From: an uncultured Porphyromonadaceae bacterium
GTDB taxonomy: Bacteria; Bacteroidota; Bacteroidia; Bacteroidales; Muribaculaceae
Assembly: GCA_947176915.1 (NCBI GenBank)
Contig: CAMWSM010000013.1
Coordinates: forward strand, 1 to 49,441
Direction: 5' to 3'
DNA: 49,441 nt
Shown here: one piece after another, positions 1 through 9,316 of the stretch
How the letters are laid out: the number at the start of each line of letters is the position of its first letter
Position numbering within the stretch: the stretch's first letter is position 1
The notes under the pieces: generated by a model
Databases searched by the model: none
The model's input: only the letters and a program-made list of their open reading frames with translations
What the model was told of the DNA's origin: nothing
Translations under genes and position numbers: made by a program

Positions 1-52
1 AGTTAATACAAAGAAGTCGCACATTTGACGACCGGGTCCCTCAAAAGGTCTG

Positions 53-83
53 CAAAGATAATCTATCTTTTTATATTCCTCAA
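53..83 (-). promoter_or_regulatory. Predicted leftward Bacteroidota promoter at the window edge
   Basis: On the minus strand TATCTTTG (60 to 53) is a perfect TAnnTTTG -7 box, with TTG at 83-81 exactly 20 bases upstream. It fires towards base 1, so it should serve a gene or RNA outside the window, divergent from the protease gene at 306. Bases 1-45 would be its leader; I see no tRNA or other recognisable RNA in them. The rest of 84-305 is AT-rich, and I could not find a matching rightward promoter there. Confidence 0.5.
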
Positions 84-305
84 GTAATTTTCATTTTTTT
101 TAAATTATGAAAAAGCGTTGTATTAAATTAACTTAAAACACACTTGGAATAATAAACCTAAATGTAATAACAGCTTCAAATTTGAGTATTATGTATATGT
201 GAATAACTAATTAAGGCACCTCATTTCGCGCCTTGATAAAAAATGAATCTATTCAAAAATAAGTTTTCCACAAAAATAATATACCAACCTTTCATACGAA
301 AACAG

Positions 306-1796
306 ATGAAAAGATTTAGTATCCCAATTCTGGCGGCTACTCTCGCCATTATCGTTTCCCCCGCTTGCGCTCATAATGCTGAAAACAATTCCGAGGGACA
401 AGCCCCTCAGTTCATACGCACTTCCAACGGGGCTTCTTTTGAAACAGATTTCACTGTGGCAGCTGAAAAGACAGTTAACGCTGTGGTATGTATTAAAAGC
501 TTTACTTCTCAAAGACAGAACCCATACGGCAATCAAGGGGGATACGACCCCTTCGGCATGTTCGACTTTTTCTTTGGACCCCAGCAAAGGCAACAGCAGC
601 CTCGCCAGCAGCAAAGAAATAGTGAGCCGGTTCAGAGCGGGCTTGGGTCAGGAGTTATTCTTTCAGAGGATGGCTATATCGTTACAAACAATCACGTGAT
701 TGACGGAGCTGACAAGCTTGAGGTCCTTCTGAATGATAATTCCACCTACGAAGCAAGAGTAATCGGAACTGATGAAGCCACCGACCTTGCCCTTATTAAG
801 ATTGATGCCACGAAATTGTCGCCTGTTACTTTTGGCGATAGCGAAAGCCTTAAGATTGGCGAATGGGTGCTGGCGGTGGGAAATCCTTTCGGATTTAACT
901 CAACTGTTACTGCCGGCATTGTTAGCGCCAAAGCAAGAAGCCTTTCTCAGAATAGCCGTAACGGCAAGATGGGAATTGAATCATTTATTCAGACTGACGC
1001 TGCCCTTAATCCTGGAAATTCAGGTGGAGCGCTCGTCAATCTCAAAGGTGAATTGATTGGCATTAATTCCGCCATTTACTCAAACACCGGCAGTTATTCA
1101 GGCTTCTCATTTGCAATCCCTACCACCATTGTCAAGAAGGTCATGACAGACCTCCGTCAATATGGCACCGTGCAACGTGCCGTTCTTGGATGTGCCGTTG
1201 CTGAGCTTGATGCAAAAATTGCGAAAGAGAAAAATATCACGGCAGTAAAGGCAGGTCTTATCGTAAGCACGGTAACTGACAGAAGCACTGCAAAGGAACT
1301 TGGGCTTCAGGCGGATGATGTAATCACCGCGATTAATAATGTAGGGGTACACAATTATGCTCAACTTGTGGAGCAATTGAACAAATTCCGCCCCGGAGAT
1401 CAAATTTCAGTAACCTACTACCGCAACAATAAGAAAGAGACAAAGAGCGGTGTGCTGAAAAACACTCAGGGAAATACTACAATAACTAAAAAGGGTGATT
1501 TCTCCGAGATAGGATGCGCTTTCATGAAACTTACGGATGAAAACAAAAGGAACCTTGGAATTTCAAACGGAGTGAAAGTGGCAGGGCTTAAAAATGGAGC
1601 CTTCCGCGACGCCGGGATTAAAGATGGATTTATCATAACCGATATCAATGGTCGTCAGGTAAATTCCTCCGATGATGTAGAGGCAATTTATAATCAGATA
1701 ATGAAAAATGACGATGATGATAAAGTAATGTTCATTACAGGTTTATATCCTACCGGTAAGAAATATTACTATGCTGTCAATCTTGCTCAGGAATAA
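306..1796 (+). CDS. degP: HtrA/DegP-type periplasmic serine protease (Do family)
   Basis: Envelope quality-control protease and chaperone that degrades misfolded exported proteins. The reading frame opens at 243, but the ATG at 306 (MKRFSIPILAATLAIIV...) gives a proper signal peptide with a basic start, a hydrophobic core and a cut near PACA, so I chose it. Counted from 243, the catalytic triad is His151 in TNNHVID, Asp181 in ATDLALI and Ser260 in NPGNSGGAL. Two PDZ domains follow, about residues 308-405 and 425-510. Before the His is a glutamine/arginine-rich flexible loop (around FFFGPQQRQQQ), where this family usually has a variable loop. Length (about 496 residues from the chosen start) is normal. 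A terminator follows directly, so it is probably transcribed alone. Confidence 0.95.
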   Translation: MKRFSIPILAATLAIIVSPACAHNAENNSEGQAPQFIRTSNGASFETDFTVAAEKTVNAVVCIKSFTSQRQNPYGNQGGYDPFGMFDFFFGPQQRQQQPRQQQRNSEPVQSGLGSGVILSEDGYIVTNNHVIDGADKLEVLLNDNSTYEARVIGTDEATDLALIKIDATKLSPVTFGDSESLKIGEWVLAVGNPFGFNSTVTAGIVSAKARSLSQNSRNGKMGIESFIQTDAALNPGNSGGALVNLKGELIGINSAIYSNTGSYSGFSFAIPTTIVKKVMTDLRQYGTVQRAVLGCAVAELDAKIAKEKNITAVKAGLIVSTVTDRSTAKELGLQADDVITAINNVGVHNYAQLVEQLNKFRPGDQISVTYYRNNKKETKSGVLKNTQGNTTITKKGDFSEIGCAFMKLTDENKRNLGISNGVKVAGLKNGAFRDAGIKDGFIITDINGRQVNSSDDVEAIYNQIMKNDDDDKVMFITGLYPTGKKYYYAVNLAQE

Positions 1797-1813
1797 GGCA
1801 TAGGTTTCCATCA

Positions 1814-1848
1814 AAAGCCACTCGAGACTTACTCGGGTGGCTTTTTTA
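1814..1848 (+). terminator. Intrinsic terminator of the HtrA gene
   Basis: A 13-base-pair stem (1814-1826 with 1832-1844, one G-T wobble) with a 5-base loop runs into a T tract at 1842-1847. It starts 18 bases after the protease stop codon. Confidence 0.85.
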
Positions 1849-2101
1849 TATAAATTTTCAAAAAAAAACTTTTTTAACACAACATTCCCCTCTTCAAAGC
1901 GTTTAAATTTTGGCGACGATGCCCAACTGAGTTTATTTAACCATTCGGAAAGAGCGTATTTGGATTCCACACCGTTTACATTTCGCTCTTTTCCGGTATT
2001 GTGTTATAAACATTCTATTTTTAGGTTCAAATAAATTCTAACGTCTGCGTCTGTGCATTTAATTAAGTATAGATAAGGCAACAAAATTTGGAAGGGAAAA
2101 T
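1849..2101. other. Non-coding spacer upstream of the sigma factor gene
   Basis: About 250 bases between the HtrA terminator and the sigma factor gene. It must hold the sigma factor promoter and leader. The only near match to a -7 box is TACATTTC at 1977-1984, without a partner TTTG at the right distance, so I do not call a promoter. I see no conserved ORF, RNA gene or repeat. Confidence 0.4.
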
Positions 2102-2962
2102 ATGAGACAATTAAAGATAACAAAATCCATCACCAATCGCGAAAGCGCGTCTTTGGATAAATATCTTCAGGAAATAGGCCGAGAGGAACTTATTTCTGTC
2201 AGTGAAGAGGTGGAACTCGCACAGCGAATCAAAAAAGGAGACCACGCCGCTCTTGAGAAACTCACAAGAGCCAATCTCCGCTTTGTAGTCTCGGTGGCTA
2301 AGCAATATCAGAACCAAGGTCTTAGCCTTCCTGACTTGATTAATGAGGGTAATCTCGGGCTTATTCGTGCAGCACAAAAATTTGACGAAACCCGTGGCTT
2401 TAAATTTATTTCTTACGCTGTGTGGTGGATTCGTCAGTCAATCCTGCAAGCTCTTGCAGAACAAAGTCGAATCGTGCGTCTTCCGCTCAACCAGGTTGGT
2501 TCGTTAAACAAAATCAGTAAGGAACTGTCCAAATTTGAACAAGAGAATGAACGCCGTCCCTCTCCTGAAGAATTAGCGGAAAGACTTGGGCTTCCTGTTG
2601 ACAAGGTGTCCGACACATTGAAGGTTTCAGGTCGTCATATCTCAGTAGATGCTCCTTTTGTAGATGGTGAAGACAACTCCTTGTTGGATGTCCTTCCCAA
2701 TGACGATAGCCCTATGGCGGATTCTACCCTTAATCAGGAATCTCTTTCAAAAGAGGTGGATCGGGCTCTCAAGCAGTTATATGACCGTGAACGCGAAATT
2801 CTAAAAATGTTCTTCGGAATCGGCTGTCAGGAGATGACCCTTGAAGAGATTGGCGCAAAATTTGATCTCACAAGAGAGCGTGTGCGTCAGATTAAGGAAA
2901 AAGCCATACGTCGCCTTAAAGGACAGAAGAGCAAACTTCTCAAAAGTTATCTTGGGGAATAA
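2102..2962 (+). CDS. rpoD: Primary RNA polymerase sigma factor (sigma-70 group, Bacteroidota type)
   Basis: Housekeeping sigma factor that should recognise the TTTG/TAnnTTTG promoters seen across this window. It has 286 residues, the short form usual in Bacteroidota, without the long region 1.1 and non-conserved insert of the E. coli protein. Region 1.2 is about 17-40. Region 2 (about 52-122) includes [13 protein letters not shown] and the promoter-melting segment [15 protein letters not shown]. Region 3 is about 130-205. Region 4.2 is a helix-turn-helix at about 246-270 ([20 protein letters not shown]). The gene starts at the first ATG and has no close upstream partner. Confidence 0.97.
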   Translation: MRQLKITKSITNRESASLDKYLQEIGREELISVSEEVELAQRIKKGDHAALEKLTRANLRFVVSVAKQYQNQGLSLPDLINEGNLGLIRAAQKFDETRGFKFISYAVWWIRQSILQALAEQSRIVRLPLNQVGSLNKISKELSKFEQENERRPSPEELAERLGLPVDKVSDTLKVSGRHISVDAPFVDGEDNSLLDVLPNDDSPMADSTLNQESLSKEVDRALKQLYDREREILKMFFGIGCQEMTLEEIGAKFDLTRERVRQIKEKAIRRLKGQKSKLLKSYLGE

Positions 2963-3020
2963 GTATTTCTCATCACTAAGAGATTTGCCCGTGAAAAAAT
3001 TTCTACACAAAATAAAAAAT

Positions 3021-3611
3021 ATGCCCATAGCCGGCAGTCTTGGTAAAAGGCTTGCCTCTATGGGCATCGCCTTGTCGGTATCTCTCTCTTTTATCTCCCC
3101 CTTAATGGCTCAAGAGAGGGAAAGTATTTTTGATGAGGGGAAGAAAGGACTCGTCGGTTCTCATTTCACATGGGGAGGCGAATTGGGCACCTCGATTGAT
3201 GTGAGCGGCTACGACATGTCGACTTTCAACATTGACGCTCTGTTCGGATATAAGAACAGCTACTTTAGGATCGTAGGGTTAGGCGCAGGCATTCATCGTG
3301 CTTTAGGAACCGGCGACAACTTTATTCCAGTCTATGCCGTAATGCGAACATCCTTCAGTCATAGCCCAAAATTGTTTTTCATGTCCCTCAAAACGGGTTA
3401 CTCCTTCAATACCATCCATAATTCCTCTACTTTTGGGGATGTGAACGCCGCTTTAGGAGCGGGAATAAACCTTGCAATCAGCAAACGTTTCAAATCCCAC
3501 ATCATTCTTGCCTACGAGTTCAGGCATTTCAACAAAAAGCATCGGGAAAAATACTCTCTGGAGGTAGAAAATATATCTCTTGCAACTCTATCTTTCGGAG
3601 TGAATTTCTAA
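3021..3611 (+). CDS. Small outer-membrane beta-barrel protein
   Basis: Predicted 196-residue exported protein. The frame stays open upstream into the sigma factor gene (from 2841), but the ATG at 3021 follows the sigma stop and gives a long basic n-region, then IALSVSLSFISPL and a cut after LMA; a GTG at 2991 and an ATG at 3060 are alternatives. The mature part has alternating polar and aromatic residues, many glycines and short turns, and ends LSFGVNF with a terminal phenylalanine, as outer-membrane barrel proteins do. It resembles the porin-like/outer-membrane barrel families of Bacteroidota, but I cannot name a specific family. It lies 58 bases after the sigma factor gene and may be read through from it. 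It ends at the terminator at 3613. Confidence 0.75.
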   Translation: MPIAGSLGKRLASMGIALSVSLSFISPLMAQERESIFDEGKKGLVGSHFTWGGELGTSIDVSGYDMSTFNIDALFGYKNSYFRIVGLGAGIHRALGTGDNFIPVYAVMRTSFSHSPKLFFMSLKTGYSFNTIHNSSTFGDVNAALGAGINLAISKRFKSHIILAYEFRHFNKKHREKYSLEVENISLATLSFGVNF

Positions 3612-3612
3612 G

Positions 3613-3648
3613 AAAAAAATGGCGCATCATTCAATGCGCCATTTTTTT
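3613..3648. terminator. Bidirectional terminator between convergent genes
   Basis: A perfect 15-base-pair stem (3613-3627 with 3634-3648) closes a 6-base loop. It has seven A on the left arm and seven T on the right, so it works in both directions. It ends the barrel-protein gene (+) and the M3 peptidase gene (-). Confidence 0.9.
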
Positions 3649-3662
3649 ATTATCGGCTTGTC

Positions 3663-5804
3663 TTATTTTATTATTCCATCTCGTTTTAGGATTGCCTCGG
3701 TAGTGGGTTGCTTTCCCCGGAATTCAATATAAAGATCCATAGGGTCGACAGAACCTCCTGCCCGCAACATTTTCTTGAATTTTTCAGCCGTTGCCTTGTC
3801 AAAGATACCATTCTGTTTAAAGGCAGCAAAAGCATCCGCATCAAGCACTTCGCTCCATTTATAGCCATAATAGCCGGAAGCATAACCTCCTGAGAATATA
3901 TGACCGAAATTGGGGGATACTGAAGTTCCATTGATTGCCTCAAACAATCTTACGGGATTTTGGGCATTTACCTCAAAAGCCTCCACATCATCACTTTCCT
4001 CAAAGGGCTTATCTTTTGTATGATATGCCATATCAAGATAACCGAATCCAAGCTGTCGCATACAGGCGTATGCTGCCCCGAAACGATTGGATTCAACAAA
4101 TTTCTCAATCAATTCTGCAGGCATCTTCTCCCCTGTCTTATAATGACGGGCGAATCCGTCAAGAAATTCCTTTTCAGTAAGATAGTTTTCATTGAATTGT
4201 GAAAATAATTCCACAAAATCATGATATACGTTTGTGCCGGCAAAAGAGGGGTATACAGCCTGGGCGGATAAACCATGGAGAGCATGACCGAATTCATGCA
4301 GGAAAGTCTCCACTTCCGAGGGGGTCAGGAGCACAGGTTCGTCTCCTACCGGTTTCGAGAAATTACAAACAATTGAAATGAGAGGAAGGGTCCGTTTTCC
4401 ATCATTATCCTTCTCTTCACCTCTAAACTCAGTCATCCATGCGCCCGGAGATTTTCCCGTCCGATAGAAGAAATCAGCATAGAGTATGCCGAGAAGACTT
4501 CCATCTTCGTCATATACCTCGAAAGCCTTCACATCAGGATGATAGACAGGTATAGCCTTATTCTCCTTGAATGTATAGCCGTATAGACGGGTTGCCAGTC
4601 CAAACACACCGTCAATCGTATTCTGCAATTCAAAATAAGGTTTCATGACCTCATCATTGAATGCATACTGTTCATTCTTGAGTTTATCCGCCCAATAAGA
4701 ATAATCCCACGGCATGAGCTTAAAATCCAGACCTTCGCTCTTTTGCGCAAATTTCTCAATTTCCTTCATCTCATCTTGAGCGGCGTCCTTATAATGCGTG
4801 CGGAGATCCTCAAGAAGATTCATGACTGCCTCAGGAGTGGCTGCCATAGTCCCTTGAAGTTTATACTGAGAAAAGTTATCCTTCCCCATCAGTCTTGCAA
4901 GCTCCAGACGCTTGTTGACAATATTTTTTATCAAACCTGTGTTATCATATTCACCTTTGGTATTGCGTGAATTTGACATTCTCCAGAGTTTTTCTCTCAA
5001 TTCCCTTTTATCCGCATACTTCATAAAAGGAACGTATGAGGGGGAGTACATTGTAAAAAGATAGAGACTTCCATTATCCTCTTTCCCCTCGCCGGCGAGC
5101 ACCTCTTTTGCAGCTTCACGGGCGGCTGAACGTATTGCATCGGGAAGTCCGGACAAATCCTCCTCCTTGAGCCATAACCGGAGAGCCGGATTTGACATTT
5201 CATTTGAAACATTCTGTCCGAATTTCACTGTCGAATCAGAGAGTGCTCTCATTATTTTTTTATATGTCTCTCTGTCCTCCCCCTGAAGATTTGCTCCGCT
5301 TCGGCTGAAAGACTTATAGGTTTCCTCTATGAGTCGCATTGCTTCAGGCGATAGATCTTTCCTCGAATCCCTTGTGTCATAAACCTTCTTGATTCTCTCC
5401 CATAATTTCTGATTAAGGAGTAGTCCGGTCTGATGTTCGGAAATAAGGGGAGTCATTTCACCCATTATTTTCATTAGATCAGGCTCACCCATCGCCGATT
5501 CGAGATTGCTTAATGTAAGCACTGCCGTTGTAAGAAGCTTTCCGCTTCTGTCTAACGCAACAATTGTATTCTCAAACGTGGGATTTTCAGGATTTTCCAC
5601 AATAGCAACAATCTCCTTTGAGTGTTGCGATATACCCTCTTTTATTGCCTCTTCATAATCTGCTGTGGTGATTTTATCAAAAGGCACAGCAGAATAAGGA
5701 GCTGGCGAGGGAATCAGAAACGGATTCTGACGTCCGCCTTGCGTTGTTTCTGTCACTGTCATCAGTGTCATAACTGTTAATGTTCCAAATATAAATTTTT
5801 TCAT
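3663..5804 (-). CDS. dcp: M3-family peptidyl-dipeptidase (Dcp-like), exported
   Basis: Zinc metallopeptidase of the M3 (thimet oligopeptidase) family, which removes dipeptides from the C-terminus of oligopeptides. The zinc site is complete: His503-Glu504-x-x-His507 in LHEFGHALHGL, with the third ligand Glu532 in HDFVELFSQ. The length of 713 residues is normal for Dcp. The N-terminus (MKKFIFGTLTVMTLMTV) is a signal peptide, so the protein probably acts in the periplasm, unlike the cytoplasmic E. coli enzyme. It lies 109 bases after an exported M16 peptidase gene on the same strand, which suggests a shared role in breaking down imported peptides. Confidence 0.95.
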   Translation of the reverse strand: MKKFIFGTLTVMTLMTVTETTQGGRQNPFLIPSPAPYSAVPFDKITTADYEEAIKEGISQHSKEIVAIVENPENPTFENTIVALDRSGKLLTTAVLTLSNLESAMGEPDLMKIMGEMTPLISEHQTGLLLNQKLWERIKKVYDTRDSRKDLSPEAMRLIEETYKSFSRSGANLQGEDRETYKKIMRALSDSTVKFGQNVSNEMSNPALRLWLKEEDLSGLPDAIRSAAREAAKEVLAGEGKEDNGSLYLFTMYSPSYVPFMKYADKRELREKLWRMSNSRNTKGEYDNTGLIKNIVNKRLELARLMGKDNFSQYKLQGTMAATPEAVMNLLEDLRTHYKDAAQDEMKEIEKFAQKSEGLDFKLMPWDYSYWADKLKNEQYAFNDEVMKPYFELQNTIDGVFGLATRLYGYTFKENKAIPVYHPDVKAFEVYDEDGSLLGILYADFFYRTGKSPGAWMTEFRGEEKDNDGKRTLPLISIVCNFSKPVGDEPVLLTPSEVETFLHEFGHALHGLSAQAVYPSFAGTNVYHDFVELFSQFNENYLTEKEFLDGFARHYKTGEKMPAELIEKFVESNRFGAAYACMRQLGFGYLDMAYHTKDKPFEESDDVEAFEVNAQNPVRLFEAINGTSVSPNFGHIFSGGYASGYYGYKWSEVLDADAFAAFKQNGIFDKATAEKFKKMLRAGGSVDPMDLYIEFRGKQPTTEAILKRDGIIK

Positions 5805-5822
5805 AACTATAAAATAAACGGC

Positions 5823-5856
5823 AAAGTGTGGCGATTTATTGAAAACGCCACACTTT
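5823..5856 (-). terminator. Stem-loop between the M16 and M3 peptidase genes
   Basis: An 11-base-pair perfect inverted repeat (5823-5833 and 5846-5856) around a 12-base loop. On the minus strand it is followed only by a mixed T-rich stretch, so it is a weak terminator or attenuator between the two peptidase genes. Confidence 0.5.
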
Positions 5857-5913
5857 CTACAGACATATATCCCTATTCTTATTTAAGGTTATACATAATT
5901 CCGATATTCTCCA

Positions 5914-8715
5914 TTACTTCTCGACAGGCACCCCTTCCATAATGACCTGAATCTTATTTTTGCCATTATATAGATTTTTCATCCAGCCATTGAGATCGTC
6001 AAGCGTGATTTTCTCGATTGTCCCCTTATGATCAGTTATCATGTCAAAGCCGCGGAGATAATCCACGAGGCCGTCATCCCAATATGAATTCTTTTTAGAC
6101 TGAATCTCCTGTTGCTTAATCATAGCCTCTTTCGCCTTGGTGAAATTAACTGTCTGGGCCCCCTCATTAAGAAGTTTTGATAACTCACTCTGAGCGCGTT
6201 CCATCAGTTTATCCTGCTGATCTGCATTCGTCTGGAAAGTATAGATTAAATTCCAGGTTTTGTTATAATAATTAAGGAATCCGGACACGTGTGCTCCATA
6301 CGTTCCACCCTCTTCCTCTCGGAGTGTTGCGATATAGATGTCGTCCAAAATACTTCCGAGAAGACCAATCATTACCTCATTCCTTAAATTAATGTCAAGA
6401 TTATCTCCGCTCAACAAAGTGAAAACCGATGTAGAAGGAGTGGTCATAGGCTGCTTGAAGCTGTCTGTAATCTCTCCTTTTGGTGTCTCAATAGGTGTGA
6501 TGATATCCTCTTTCTTTACTTTTGCTACCGGGAGAGTAGCAATATATTGCTCGAGAAGAGGCACAAATGTAGCATCCTCAATATTGCCGGTAAATACAAA
6601 AGTATAGTCTGCTGCATTTCGCAGTGATGCCTTGATCATCTCCAGCATTCTGGAATAATTTGCACTTTCCACCACGTCAGGAGTCATTGTTTCCATCAAA
6701 GGATTTCCTCCATAGCGAGCTTTGCTGACATGACTTGAGAATATCATCTGAGGATTCTGGAAAGCATTTTTCAGACGCTCCGCCATATTTTCTTTTGCAA
6801 CATTATATGTAGTGTCGTCAGGATTAAGGGCGGTGAACGAAGTATATATAAGCTCCATCAGGACAGGAAGATCCTTAACGGTTGATTCTCCTCCCAGCAT
6901 GTCAAGGGAGGTGGTTGTGGAATAAGTGAGATTTGCCTGTTTGCCGGAAAGGTATTTCCTTAACTGCTTGGCATCAAACGGACCTTTCCGGGAGGTGCTG
7001 TATGCCGTGGAGAGCATTCTGACATTCGCTGCATCACTCTCTTTATAAGAGCGTTTACCACCTTCACGGAACGCCGAAAGTAGAACTTCGTCAGCTGCAA
7101 AATCTGTTGTTTTAACAATGACTTTCACATCGTTAGAGAGTGTGTAAGTCTTAAAGCCAAGATCCTTATTCTCCTCAATTTTCTTTACTTTGCCGGGTTT
7201 TGGAAGTTTGGCAATCAGAGGTTCGGAAACAACCTCATCAACAAACGCCTCATATTGGGCATTCATCGCATCTTTTATAGTTTTAACCAAAACATCCTCA
7301 GCCACCAGCTGAAAGCCCTCCTTCTCGGGTTCGGAAGTAACTATAACTATATTGTCTGAAGTAAGAATTTTTGCTGCGTACTGATTGATCATTCCTACCT
7401 CGATAAGGGGGAGCACCTGTTGCAGTAATTCATATTCCTTCTCTATCCCGGGATTGGGCTCATTATCTACGAATGTGCTGCAAAGCTCACTTCCGTATGC
7501 GTTGTTATCAGTCTTATCCCGCTCCTTATATCGATTCTCCACCTGTGAAAGCAATTCCTCCTTTATGCGATTCAATTCGGTCTCCGTAAAGCCGGTCTTG
7601 CAAGCGCGGGCAACTATGCCCATTACTTCTGCCACCGCACCCTGAGTGCCTTTCTTGGCAATAGTAACGACATTGAAAGAGGATTTTGTCTTGGAAACAT
7701 AGAAATCACCAAAATAGCAGCCGGCTCCTGAATAAAGGCAGGAGGGATTAACCGCATTCTCTTGCAGTCTGTTATTGATAAGAGAAGATAGGATCTCTCT
7801 CACAAGGTCATATTGAACAAGTATTTCTACTGTATTTCTCAATTCAAATGGCACCTTTTCCTCCTTGAAAGAGATCGTGGTGCGAGATGATGTTACCTCC
7901 GGATCAGTATATCCGAAATAGATTGGCTCCTTATTATCGCTTACAGTGGGATATTTTCTCTCTGCAGCATTTTCTGGCATTGGTATGGTGGAGAACATAG
8001 CTTTCACTTTGTTTTCCATCTCTTCTGCATCGAAATCACCCACTATGATAATACCCTGCTGATCCGGACGATACCATTTTTTATAATATGCCCTCAGCAC
8101 TTCAGGCTTAAAATTCATTACGACCTCCATACTTCCAATAGGCATCTGATGATACTGATACTCCTCATAAATTTTGGGAAGCATTTTGGTGTACATACGC
8201 AGACTTGCATTCGTGCGCGATCTCCATTCCTCCTGGATTACTCCTCTCTCGGCCTCTATCTCTGCGTCCTCAAGAAGGATGTCGCCACTCCAGTCGCGAA
8301 GAACAAGAAGGACGCTATCCATCAAAGGCTTGTCTGTTGTAGGAACATTATTGATATTGTAGACCGTTTCGTCAAAACTGGTATAGGCATTAATATCAGC
8401 GCCGAAACGTATCCCCTTGCTCTGGAGATAATTCAGCATGTTTTTCCCGGGATAATTTTTTGTCCCGTTAAAGGCCATGTGCTCCAGAAAATGTGCGAGT
8501 CCGAGCTGATCCTGCTCCTCGAGAGTGGAGCCCACCTTCTGAGCAATATAGAAATTAGCTCTCTCTTTCGGCATTTCATTATGCATGATGTAATAGGTCA
8601 GTCCGTTAGGCAATACTCCATGTCTCACCTTAGGATTCAGTGGCAACGGCGTTTGAGCAGATCCGCAGACCACTGCCATGAGCATCATGACAACTGTCAA
8701 GATTTTCTTAATCAT
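5914..8715 (-). CDS. M16-family zinc peptidase (insulinase/PqqL-like), exported
   Basis: Large clamshell-type metallopeptidase of 933 residues with four M16 modules in two halves. The N-terminal half carries the inverted zinc motif His75-Phe-Leu-Glu78-His79 (HFLEHMAFNGT), with the distal acidic residues in the AEIEAERGVIQEEW region. The C-terminal half (from about residue 520) keeps the fold but has no HxxEH, as is normal for the inactive half of two-domain M16 enzymes. The N-terminus MIKKILTVVMMLMAVVCGSA is a signal peptide; a cysteine sits just before the likely cut, but the context (VVCG) is a poor lipobox. It degrades peptides in the periplasm by family analogy; the substrate is unknown. 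A regulator gene ends 53 bases upstream and may share its transcript. Confidence 0.93.
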   Translation of the reverse strand: MIKKILTVVMMLMAVVCGSAQTPLPLNPKVRHGVLPNGLTYYIMHNEMPKERANFYIAQKVGSTLEEQDQLGLAHFLEHMAFNGTKNYPGKNMLNYLQSKGIRFGADINAYTSFDETVYNINNVPTTDKPLMDSVLLVLRDWSGDILLEDAEIEAERGVIQEEWRSRTNASLRMYTKMLPKIYEEYQYHQMPIGSMEVVMNFKPEVLRAYYKKWYRPDQQGIIIVGDFDAEEMENKVKAMFSTIPMPENAAERKYPTVSDNKEPIYFGYTDPEVTSSRTTISFKEEKVPFELRNTVEILVQYDLVREILSSLINNRLQENAVNPSCLYSGAGCYFGDFYVSKTKSSFNVVTIAKKGTQGAVAEVMGIVARACKTGFTETELNRIKEELLSQVENRYKERDKTDNNAYGSELCSTFVDNEPNPGIEKEYELLQQVLPLIEVGMINQYAAKILTSDNIVIVTSEPEKEGFQLVAEDVLVKTIKDAMNAQYEAFVDEVVSEPLIAKLPKPGKVKKIEENKDLGFKTYTLSNDVKVIVKTTDFAADEVLLSAFREGGKRSYKESDAANVRMLSTAYSTSRKGPFDAKQLRKYLSGKQANLTYSTTTSLDMLGGESTVKDLPVLMELIYTSFTALNPDDTTYNVAKENMAERLKNAFQNPQMIFSSHVSKARYGGNPLMETMTPDVVESANYSRMLEMIKASLRNAADYTFVFTGNIEDATFVPLLEQYIATLPVAKVKKEDIITPIETPKGEITDSFKQPMTTPSTSVFTLLSGDNLDINLRNEVMIGLLGSILDDIYIATLREEEGGTYGAHVSGFLNYYNKTWNLIYTFQTNADQQDKLMERAQSELSKLLNEGAQTVNFTKAKEAMIKQQEIQSKKNSYWDDGLVDYLRGFDMITDHKGTIEKITLDDLNGWMKNLYNGKNKIQVIMEGVPVEK

Positions 8716-8768
8716 AAGCTTTTCATTTTTATTGTTATTGTTTATTTAAATATTTCCACACTTTCTTA

Positions 8769-9311
8769 TCAAATTATTCCGTTCATCATTGCGTATAGGG
8801 ACATTCCTGAAGCAGACTTCACTCCCAGTTTTACCGAAATATTCTTTCTATGAGTTATTACAGTATTAATGGAAATACATAATTCATCAGCAATTTCTTT
8901 ATTGATTTTCCCTTTCGCAATAAGGCGTAAGACCTCAATTTCCCTCCCCGACAGCTCTCCGGAGATTTCCACCCCTTTTATCATTTTCAGAAATGATTCA
9001 GCTTCTGCTTTTATCTCGGGCTCATCTTCTCCTGAAAAAAGAATCCTCATCCCGTTTTTCTCCGTTTCTGCTTTCTTACCCTCTGTAACCACCATAGTCC
9101 TCCCTCTTTTGGGCAGATAGAAATCCAGATTCTCCACAAAAATCCCTCTTTCTACAATATAGCCGTCCATCCTTTCAGCGAAAGGCTCAAATTCCTTGAA
9201 AGTAGAGAAGCTTTCTGTCATGCATCCGTTATCCTCCTGCAACAGGGTTCTCAATGCGATAACCTCCAGGGTTGAGAATCCTATAAGAGCAATTTTTGTA
9301 GTGCTGTTCAT
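8769..9311 (-). CDS. LuxR-type regulator with a degenerate receiver-like N-terminus
   Basis: Transcription regulator of 180 residues. The C-terminal ~62 residues are a clear LuxR/NarL helix-turn-helix: LSGREIEVLRLIAKGKINKE, then IADELCISINTVITHRKNIS. The first ~110 residues resemble a response-regulator receiver in strand and helix order (KIALIGFSTLEVIALRTLL...), but the acidic pair after strand 1 is replaced by Gly-Phe and no phosphoacceptor Asp is evident at the end of strand 3 (DGYIVERG). It is therefore probably not controlled by phosphorylation. It starts 5 bases after the stop of the RIC-like gene, so the two are almost certainly co-translated and functionally paired. Confidence 0.85.
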   Translation of the reverse strand: MNSTTKIALIGFSTLEVIALRTLLQEDNGCMTESFSTFKEFEPFAERMDGYIVERGIFVENLDFYLPKRGRTMVVTEGKKAETEKNGMRILFSGEDEPEIKAEAESFLKMIKGVEISGELSGREIEVLRLIAKGKINKEIADELCISINTVITHRKNISVKLGVKSASGMSLYAMMNGII

Positions 9312-9316
9312 TACCC

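Noticed and set aside
2841-3020. Upstream part of the barrel-protein frame
   Set aside because: It lies inside the sigma factor gene in another frame and would place charged residues before the signal peptide; the ATG at 3021 is a better start.
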